From Symsagittifera roscoffensis (lineage: Eukaryota > Xenacoelomorpha > Acoela > Convolutidae): a DNA stretch of 64,000 bases. This document shows, piece by piece, positions 56,632-64,000 of the stretch. A program made the position numbers and the translations under genes. The stretch covers positions 62,001-126,000 of the forward strand of contig NW_026971731.1 of NCBI RefSeq assembly GCF_963678635.1. The letters are read 5' to 3'. The notes under the pieces were generated by a model. It was given only the letters and a program-made list of their open reading frames with translations, had not been told where the DNA came from and ran no database searches. The stretch's first letter is position 1; every line of letters begins with the position of its first letter.

Positions 56632-57182
56632 TGTGACATTCGACCAGAATGGCCAAAATGCAATCTCTGCAAATATCGAATCTTTAGCAGCGAGCCTTCC
56701 GAGTTGGTGATTTGGAAAGATTAAGAGCGTTTTGTCCTTTTATATAAACTTTTAGCTTCCTGTCATGTCCTGACTTGAATTTAATTAATATCTGGATTCA
56801 TTTTGCTAGGATGAGAAGCTAGGAGTTAGGGGGAAAGGGTTGATCCATCTTCGATGGAGATGATGATTTTGCTATCGAACAAAAACAATAATAACTCAAT
56901 AAATTGTAGGAGCCCTGTTTTTAGGAGTGACCTCGCGGTCTGGGGATACTGAGACCCAGCCATGAGCGCACTATTTCTGCATGTAATTAAGTTAATTTGA
57001 GCGTTCTGGTCGAAGCCGGAGAACAGTAACGTTTTTGTCGACCCGATGTTAGAGAGACCACCGAAAGTACTGGCTTGGTAGAGACGGTGAAAAGCATGCA
57101 AAACTCTGTTTAGACGTTAGCCAGTTGTCTTAGGACTTAGTTTTGTTTTCCGTCGATATGTATCTTCCGGGCGAATGTTACA
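56632..57182 (+). repeat. 3' LTR of copy B, 551 bp (internally deleted)
   Basis: Same ends as the 5' LTR, but about 360 bp are missing between AAGAGCGTT and TTGTCCTTTTAT (near 56730), removing the U3 hairpins. TATA and AATAAA are retained. It is followed directly by copy A's RT sequence AGCCTGAGCC. Confidence 0.9.
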
Positions 57183-57750
57183 AGCCTGAGCCATCAATCT
57201 TTGAAAAGTGGCCGTTGCGTTGCACAATCCGAAGGGCATTCTCTTCCACTGGTACAACCCCAATTCACACGCGAATTCGGTCTTATCTCTATCCTTCTTC
57301 CGCAGAGGGACCTGCCAAGTCCAATGTGGTGAAGAACTTTGCATCACCAAGTTCAGAGAGGCTCTCATCTGTTCGCGATATCTGGTACGCATCTTTTATT
57401 TTCACCGCGTTCGAGTAGCGAAAGTCGCAACAAAACCTAAGCTGCCCCCTTTCTTTTTCGCCATTACCACCCCGCAAGCCCACGGCAATTTCGAGGGTTC
57501 TATCATGTCGTATTCGATCAATATTTCGATGTCCGCTTGGCACGCTTCCGACTCATGTGGCGTCATTCGTCTCTATGGGGAACGGCGCCTTCTTCAAGTT
57601 CGATTTCGTGTTCGACGAAGTTACAGCAACCGATGTCCGCCTTATGTTTTGAAAATACATCTGCGTTCCGATTTAAAACGTCCCGCAGTAATTCGAAATC
57701 TCCCTCGCCTATTTTCCCTTTTAAGTGTTCTTTCTCTGAAAAACCGGTTT
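57183..57750 (-). pseudogene. Reverse transcriptase N-terminal part, copy A
   Basis: Minus-strand order: DVFSKHKADIG-type segment before the fingers (57650), the fingers/palm in frame 57543-57289 with RFCCDFRYSNAVKIKDAYQI and FFTTLDLA (first catalytic Asp of the palm in TLDLA), then in frame 57392-57183 DKTEFACELGLYQWKRMPFG and LCNATATFQRLMAQA. Then copy B interrupts it. This is the Ty3-type order. The Y-x-D-D box falls in the other half (39487 downward). Confidence 0.85.
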
Positions 57751-57942
57751 GTCAGATTCTACTTCATATGACGAGGAGCGTTATGGAAAATTCGATCAGC
57801 TCTATAAGCCGTCGTCCGTTTCGGACTTCATTGAAAGCAACTTATGGATAGATTTTAGTTCATTAATCCTTTTAAAAATTGTATCTTTATTGTCATGATA
57901 AGCCCAGTCTTTCACACTATATTTCTTCAAGTTTTGTGTTCT

Positions 57943-58620
57943 TCATAGCCGGTCCTCATCGGCAAAGCGTAACCAAAATTCTTTCCATGCTGGATTGAAA
58001 CTGTGGTTCAATAACACACAGACAAACAGCCCGTTTCGAGTTACCGAGAAACTCCGGCCTAAAATTACCGAAATTTGACTATTTGGATTCGGCACCAAAC
58101 ATACCTGTTTACTATCACTTAACGAATTTAAATTCCTCATTCTAAAAATTGCCACCACAGCCTGCCCCGGCTGTAGTTTTACTTTTGTATCTAAAAAGTT
58201 TGGTACCTCGTTTTCGTCTGTTATTATTCTATTAATTTGTTTCTTAACATACTTCCGATCCGCGTTTATAATCCCTAATAGACCGTTGTTCAAGTCAATA
58301 ATCACGTCAAAACTCCTGACAAAATCTCTGCCCAAGATGAATTGGGCGGCGTCGTCCAAATTCTCTACTACCAGGAATTTCATCCAAAACTCCCGTCCTC
58401 TCATGTGAAGAACCAATATCGGTGTTCTTCCGGCCACGTAAATCGCTCCTCGGTTGGCTGCGGCCAGTCGGAGATTAGTCGGAGTTAGATCCTCCCTCGT
58501 GAAGCCCACTCTTTCCCAAATTTTATCTGCATCACACTCACTACCGCTCCTGTGTCCAGAAGCCCTATGACTCCGATTTTCTTTCCATTGGCGTCGAGCA
58601 GATGTGCAGTCACATCTGCT
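57943..58620 (-). pseudogene. Retropepsin-like aspartic protease and linker, copy A
   Basis: IGVIGLLDTGAVVSVM carries the D-T-G active-site triplet at 58556-58548. After a frameshift, the open frame 58509-57943 has PTNLRLAAANRGAIYVAGRTP, LHMRGREFWMKFLVVENLDDA and AQFILGRDFVRSFDVIIDLNNG (the I-L-G-R-D-F motif near the end of retropepsins). A linker to RT with beta-rich sequence follows. The protease would cut Gag and Pol. Inactivated here. Confidence 0.82.
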
Positions 58621-59499
58621 CCGTATCCAATGTGTAGTGCGTTTTGCTCCATCATGGCGTCATGGCCTATCCAGCGGACTTTTAGTTCCTACTCACCCAA
58701 ATATATCTGCCCTATCTGATCACTGTCTGCTGTCTCATATATCCTAGTGTAGATACTGATTCCATCTACGTTCAGCATCACTTGATACGGTCGATAGACA
58801 TCCACGTAGCGCCCATGAAGCTTCTTTATGCGAGAGCCACCCGTTAGTAGTGCTCACACAGCTCTTGACTCAGTGCCTGGCTCCACCTGCCTCAGATAAT
58901 CTACATATGTGTCCAAATGCATCAAAGTGAACTCAAATTTCGGACTACCTGGTGTCCTGCTATCAAGATTTTTGACTGTATTTTGCTTCCTTGTTGCACC
59001 ATACCGAACCTGTCCGGAGATCACATTAAGTTTCATGCTCAAACTACTTAGTGCTTCTGTTTCTTTGACTTCCGTTGCCTCGAAGATATTCAGCTTCTCC
59101 TGTAGTTTCTCATTTTCCAATTCGAGTTTCCTTTTTTGTTCGATCTCTTTCGTCACCAGTTCCAGCTGCACTCTATTTAGACCATCCCTAGCGGCTGCCC
59201 TACAATCAGTCTTGAAGTTTGTCAGCCAAAACCGGTTCCGGCTGCACTCTATTTAGACCATCCCTAGCGGCTGCCCTACAATCAATCTTGAAGTTTGTCC
59301 GCCGCAGTCACCGGTTCCGGTTCACATGTATCTTCTGTTACCGCTTGCTTTTTCTTTGTTGCCAGTTCTTGCGGTTTTTCTTTTCTGCGCGCCTCCGCTT
59401 CATTAATGGGCGAGCCTTGCCGGTTTTCACTCCCGATAAAGCTTCCTCATGCCTTGGATTCTTGATGTCTGCTACATCAACCCAGAACAATCCGATTTA
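58621..59499 (-). pseudogene. Gag-protease junction region, copy A
   Basis: Pieces of a Lys/Glu-rich coiled coil are visible (EIEQKRKLELENEKLQEKLN, frame 59171-58854), and an AEARRKEKPQELATKKKQ stretch near 59390. A 75-bp tandem duplication at 59167-59298 interrupts it. The region probably encoded the end of Gag or a spacer before the protease. Confidence 0.5.
59167..59298 (-). repeat. 75-bp tandem duplication
   Basis: The sequence beginning CTGCACTCTATTTAGACC occurs at 59167 and again at 59242, each about 57 bp long with few differences, including AGCGGCTGCCCTACAATC. The intervening bases differ. The period (75) is a multiple of three. Confidence 0.85.
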
Positions 59500-61751
59500 A
59501 AATGCAATGTTCAAAAAACACCTCGGGCCGAATTTTGCAATTACTTCTCTCATGAAATCCTCATGGTCGATCTCTGATGCATCTTCGTCGTCGAGGCTAA
59601 AGCCTTTGCTTTCAAGACCTGTTTATAAGTTGGGGCATGCTGACATATGATGGTCCGTCGAACTGCAATTTGCGCAAGAGCGTCTCTTGTCCATATCGTC
59701 CCTTGGCTTGCACCAGTTGTTCCCTTGGTTTGCTGGTCCGTTGTTAAATTTGCCATAATTGTTCATGTAATATCCAGATATTGAAGGATGTTTCAATAAA
59801 AGATATTCTTTTGATTTGAGCCTCAACTCCTCTGGTGTTGGCGCATTGGTTGATAGTGGTGTGTAATGTGTTGCTAACATTATTCGAAGTTCTTCACACC
59901 ATCGATGAATTTTGAGGCCACTGCCAGGTTCATCCTCCTGTTTGACTCAATCTGTTGGCAGCGTCTTCTTACCATTTCCAAATCGTCAAGAAACTTGTCT
60001 GTCGTTTCATCTTCTCGTTGACTCCGTTTCTTGAAGAGCATCATTGCCTGGTGCCCCTGCACCCCTGATCCGAAACGATTTAACAAGATTTCAAAGATTT
60101 TATCAGCTGTGTCCCGCTGATATTGCTTTTTGGCCATCACACAGTTCAGTTATCAATACAGCCCTCCGATTCGTCTTCATAGCATCTTGCTTTCTTGAAG
60201 ACTCTTCTGGAATTTTCACTGCATTCATTGGTTCTGGTTAACCTTGTAAAGAATGTCTTCAAAAACCTGTTTAGGGGTCCAAAAGGCTGTGGTCATTGCT
60301 GAAGTATCTCCTGTTGCCTGTTGAACTTGCTCTGCCGTTTGGGCCCCATGTTCTATTATCCCTTGTGGCATAGCCTGATGAACTGCCCCTACCTCTAGTC
60401 GATCCATATGTCCTCCTCTTTTGGTGGTCATTGAAATCGGTTCATCCCTCATGGTCCACTCCTGCTGCCTAGTAGCCCGTCCAACCTGTCCATGATAGCG
60501 TGAGTTCGCCTCACCAGCATTGCATCTATCTTTGTGTCAAGAGTCATAAGAGTCTGCTCTTGTTGAGTTCTTAACTTCTCCATGTCGTCTCTTAACCGTA
60601 ACTCCCTTTGTTCTGCTTCCCTTGCATTCGCGACCAGTTCTTCACCATGTGTTCATCCGTTCTTTCCTTCAAGCGTTTTTTGCTTCTACCACCTACTTGT
60701 CTTTTGCGGTTTATTTTTACCGCAGACTTTCTCTTTCAATCAGTACTGCTCTCTCTAGTTCACTCATTCTTATGGACATCTCTTTCATTTTGTTCTCCTA
60801 TACTGCCCACTATGCTGTTCAAGGCTTCCTCAATTGATGCTCCGTTATCTACTTGTGGCGTCACAAGTGGCGGTGTCACCCTGTCGATCCCAGGTAGCTT
60901 TGTGCTGGTCGAGATTCGGGCTTTGATTCTCTGTCTCGACGTCTAGTCATGATCCACCTCCGGATCCGCCGTTGCGTTGCTTAGCCTTGTTTTTCTATTC
61001 TTCCCAGTTCGCATTTCCCAATTTGTCATACTCACAAAGTCTCTTGACTGGCCTGGTGTGTTTGTGTCCTTGCTTATGGTTCTCACCACATCAAAATTGT
61101 CCATGGTTCCAGTCTCTCTGTCGGTGTATGCCTCAATCTCCTGGGTCGAAAAATTGAGGCTGACTCGAGATCCAAATTCAATATGCTCGTCACTGTCCTC
61201 TTCGTCTTCCTGGGATTCACCTTCATCGCCTGTACACGCTCCCATGGTAAATGGAAAGAAATTTCCAAAAGATTTCTTCGCTTTTTTGAAAATGATGTGG
61301 ACGTTGCCTATTTCTCTGTTACGCCTGCCATCATAGTGTTGTCTGTAGGAGATCTTCAAGTCGCCACAATTGCAACAGAGATGTCGGACAGTTCCGACAT
61401 CACCTCTCGGTCCAATGCTCCGGTGGAATTTGGCAGAATCTTGGCGTTGCTCTAACGGGGTAGATTCACTCGCTACCCTTCTGTTACCTCTCCCATCCGG
61501 ATCATGTAATTCCTGATTCTCATGCATGGCCTGGTCCGGATGGACCTCCACTTCTAGCGTTGCCTTTTGCTCTTCTGCGGACTTTTGACTCCTGGTTTCA
61601 ACCATTCTGCTTGAAACCGTCTCCCCTTTGTCGGTCCGGGTTCGTATGACCCTTTCCACAAAAGGGTCGTTTTTCTTTGCTTTTCCGGTATGAATTTCCT
61701 AGAACTTTCACTTAGTTTAGGTACCCTTGACTTGTCTAGACTCATTTTCAA
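59500..61751 (-). pseudogene. gag: Gag polyprotein, copy A
   Basis: ATG at 61751 gives MSLDKSRVPKLSESSRKF. Frameshifts carry coding through 61659-60943 (basic, then acidic QEDEEDSDEHIEF), a helical segment with VDNGASIEEALNSIVG near 60850, 60452-60225 (TPKQVFEDILYKVNQNQ), the capsid C-terminal-like 60140-59880 (DKIFEILLNRFGSG, DETTDKFLDDLEMVRRR) and a nucleocapsid with a C-x2-C-x4-H-x4-C knuckle at 59676-59635 (CANCSSTDHHMSAC). The order matches Ty3/gypsy Gag, with an unusually long N-terminal extension. Confidence 0.78.
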
Positions 61752-64000
61752 CTTATCATTTCCTACTGCCTATACACTAAATTCGATTACTAGTGTCATT
61801 TTAGTTTGACTTTTGATAATAATAACACAACACAATAAATTTCAAAAGTTTATTTTAAATAGTGACCTCGAATCCTTGTATGTTGTCACGGTACAGCGTG
61901 TATACAGTTTATTCACAATAATCATTTATTAGTTGTGAGATGTAGAGCTAGCACAGTATGATGATATCAGTCTATTCGAAAGATAGTGTATTCACTACTC
62001 AATCAAGCACAAATATTAATGATTTAAAACGAGAAATAACATATAAGAATATTTTTATGAAAAACGTATGTGTATTGTACTTTTAGTTGGTCGTAGTACG
62101 ACAGTCGAACTTGTATTTTAAAGAAAGAGCTTTCCCTGCTTGGTGCTGCACCAAACAGACAAAAACTCGAAGGCAGTTTTTTTTCTCAAGTGGGCGTCTT
62201 TTGCACCCGCCGAGTCATGTGTTACCTATCTGCCTTTGGACTGCCCGAGCTAGACCTACACTAATGGTCTACACTTCTTCACTTTGACAAAAATCGGACC
62301 CCTCCCGATTGGTAAAATTGCAACCCCTCCAGTTTGGGACCCCTCCTGTTTTGTAAAAATTTGGACCTCTCCGGATTGGGACCCCTCCGGATTGCGTCCC
62401 CTCCTGTTTTGTTAAAAATTTGACCCCTCCGGATTGGGACCCCTCTAAATTAGAAAAAATGGGACCCCTCCGGATTGGGACTCCTCAGGTTTTGTAAAAA
62501 TAGCTTTCCGGAGACTTCCTAATTTTTCAACCTATACCCTTCCGGATATGTTCTCCGATGCTATTATGCTGTTCGAATCAAATAGGAAGTGTATGCAGTC
62601 CTTCCCTAATCGTTCCGGATTGAAGTTAAGCCTCTTATTTGACGATTCACCCTAACGGTGAAGGGTCTTATCGCTAGCCTAATTTCGGCTCGACTAAGGT
62701 TCTCTGGTGCCTTTAGCCTTCCGTTTTTGTCTAGAACAGCTTAAAATTGCCTTATATGACCGTGACTACCTTTTGGTGGAGTGTAAGGGCCTTGCAAAAC
62801 TTTTTTTATAAAACGTGAAGGGTCTACCTTCGCAAATTAGTGAATTTGCTAAAAACAATCCTAAAAAAATTCAAGCTCTCTTTTTTGAATAATTGAGGTT
62901 TTTATTAGTAAGCTCAGCTAATTTATGATCTAATGACACTAAGATCAACTGAATTTGTTTATTAGTTCTAAAGTCATTAACCAGAACTTCTTTTTTCTAA
63001 ATTAAAAAACTTTCGCTCTTATATGTTCCGCCCAACTTTTTCCGCAATTCTGTTCTTTTCGACTTAAAAATTACTGATCTGAGTTCAAAAGGCCTATAAT
63101 TTTCTAGTTCGATGCAAAAAACCCGATCTAAAACGCTTTAGTTGAAAAAAAAGTGTGAAAAACTATGCTATTTGGACCCCTCCGGATTGATGAATCCACT
63201 GAATCAAACACGTTAAGTTCGATTTCTCTGTAACCCGGAAGGTTATCGGCAAACGGACTTTGAAACCTGTCGGCTCACTAGTGGACGTTGTCCGAACAAT
63301 TATTTTTATGTCCTAACTCAAAATTTTCGAAAAAATTTCTGATTCTATAGTGTTCCGTTTTCTCGAAAATCGCGAAAATTCGGTTTTTGGTACCAAAATA
63401 GTTCCAACCACTTCTGAACTCAACTCAACCGGTTTTACCTATTATACTAGCACAGTTACTATGTAACTCACTAGTTAAGCGCTTTTTTCAACTCAAAAAA
63501 CATCGGTATCTCAAAAATCGCGATTTGTGGAGGGATCAAAATATCGCTATTTTGACCCTAAAAACCGGTCCGCTTACTGTGTTTTTCACTGAAAAACGAT
63601 AGAGGAGTATTAATATAGGCTAAATTTTAAAAAAACCAGTAAAATTATACCCCTCCGCGTTTGCTCAATATCCGAATTAAGGCGCTTAACTCGGAAATTC
63701 GCAGTTCGGTGAAGGGTCACTACTGTCGAGACCCCACAGATTACTTTTTTTTGTACCAAAAGGGGTACAAAGCTTGTTAACGGTACCCAACAGTCGAATG
63801 TTTTTGTCGTGGAACCCCCTCTTGTCACTCCTTGTACTGCTTGCCGGATCAGTTTTCTTCACTATTCCCGAGACCCTTCCAGATTGAGCGCAAATTAGCA
63901 GACCGTAACAAACGGGCCACAAAAAAGATCGTAACGATTCTGATTGATATAAATGCCTGTAACAACAATATATCTATCAACAACAAATGGGAGGGTCGGA
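61752..64000 (-). other. Untranslated leader of copy A (incomplete)
   Basis: Homologous to 40795-43253 of copy B in inverted orientation. It contains the same iteron array and the 15-nt hairpin (62140-62154). By comparison with copy B the 5' LTR should begin about 0.4 kb beyond the window edge. Confidence 0.75.
62283..63890 (-). repeat. Leader iteron array, copy A
   Basis: On the plus strand the motif appears as GACCCCTCCGGATTGGGA and variants. It is dense at 62297-62545 (about ten copies, often separated by TTTTGTAAAAAT-type spacers) and sparse near 62610, 63175, 63655, 63710 and 63875. Sense orientation relative to copy A, as in copy B. Confidence 0.85.

Larger units (their letters stand above)
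39488..57182 (+). mobile_element. Giant Ty3/gypsy-like element, copy B (internally deleted)
   Basis: Flanked by LTRs starting TGTGACATTCG and ending CGAATGTTACA. Internally it has PBS, long leader, Gag N-terminus, a direct fusion to the integrase tail, macro domain, accessory ORF and a 3' untranslated region. It sits inside copy A's RT gene. Joining the flanks (..GATCAA / AGC / CTGAGCC..) restores the RT reading frame, with AGC (or AAGC if the last LTR base is counted as target) duplicated. It lacks most of Gag and all of PR, RT, RNase H and the IN core, so it would depend on proteins from intact relatives. The 3' end has a tandem duplication. Confidence 0.9.
54480..57182 (+). repeat. Tandem duplication of copy B 3' end
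   Basis: Unit 1 (about 54480-55834) comprises the 3' UTR plus the first 556 bp of an LTR. Unit 2 (about 55835-57182) repeats the UTR and ends with the terminal LTR. The junction joins LTR sequence GAGAAGC to UTR sequence AAGGAG at an AGAAGC-AGGAG microhomology shared by the two (LTR near 40042, UTR near 54479). Confidence 0.85.
24249..64000 (-). mobile_element. Giant Ty3/gypsy-like element, copy A (split by copy B)
   Basis: On the minus strand the order is leader (64000-61752), Gag, PR, RT (to 57183), then copy B (39488-57182), then RT end, RNase H, a long linker, IN, macro domain (to 34846) and accessory ORF (34455 to 24249). Its 5' LTR lies beyond the window and its 3' end is not found. 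A 4.2-4.5 kb tandem duplication and a family-C insert disturb the 3' half. All coding regions carry stops and frameshifts, so the copy is dead. PR-RT-RH-IN order, D-T-G, H2C2 and D,D-35-E motifs place it in the Ty3/gypsy-type LTR elements. Confidence 0.85.

Noticed and set aside
1..64000. tRNA, rRNA or CRISPR features
   Set aside because: No tRNA B-box with a foldable cloverleaf, no rRNA-like conserved blocks and no regularly spaced repeat array were seen.

Overview
The window looks like repeat-rich, AT-rich nuclear DNA of an invertebrate animal. No bacterial gene, operon, rRNA, tRNA or CRISPR array is visible. Nearly everything recognisable is a broken mobile element: a Maverick/Polinton (family-B DNA polymerase remnant), an env-bearing LTR element, and two copies of a very large Ty3/gypsy-type LTR element. 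Exon ends such as TTTATTTCAG at 8426 and a C2H2 exon ending AAG/GTAAAA would fit a nematode, but I cannot fix the taxon from sequence alone. Layout: 1-3987 is mostly AT-rich non-coding DNA with one basic ORF and one LTR-like fragment. 3988-14338 is a giant inverted repeat (arms about 3.2 kb, spacer about 3.95 kb) carrying small decayed genes. It abuts a PolB pseudogene (14361-15085), so I read it as a rearranged Maverick. At 15085-15089 the PolB remnant joins the 3' part of an LTR element (integrase C-terminus, small membrane protein, env-like glycoprotein, Pro/Ser/Thr-rich ORF) that decays by about 22.2 kb. 23177-64000 is dominated by one family of giant Ty3-like elements. Copy A is on the minus strand: leader 64000-61752, Gag 61751 to about 59500, protease about 58620-57950, RT 57750-57183, then an interruption, RT end/RNase H 39487-38600, integrase 37937-36200, macro domain to 34846, then a long accessory ORF down to about 24.25 kb. 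Copy B (39488-57182, plus strand, with LTRs, PBS and leader) is inserted inside A's RT gene between the codons for Ala and Leu of an M-A-Q-A-L motif. B has lost everything from mid-Gag to the integrase C-terminus but keeps the whole accessory region. How the parts work together: Gag forms particles, PR-RT-RNase H-IN copy and insert the element, and downstream of IN the family adds a TARG1/OARD1-like macro domain, then a separate ORF of about 9 kb (roughly 3,000 codons) that starts with a coiled coil, contains an SGNH/GDSL-type hydrolase with its catalytic motifs visible, and continues with long segments I cannot assign. Stops present in one copy are sense codons in the other, so the ancestor probably had one long open frame. 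A conserved TTTTCTAG site just upstream in both copies suggests expression from a spliced RNA, as env is in retroviruses. Adding the parts gives an intact length near 24 kb. The leader has a scattered array of a TCCGGAGGGGTC-like motif in both copies, formally similar to the insulator array in the Drosophila gypsy leader. Later events include a 4.2-4.5 kb tandem duplication in A (23177-31870) carrying a third LTR-like insert, and a tandem duplication of B's 3' end.
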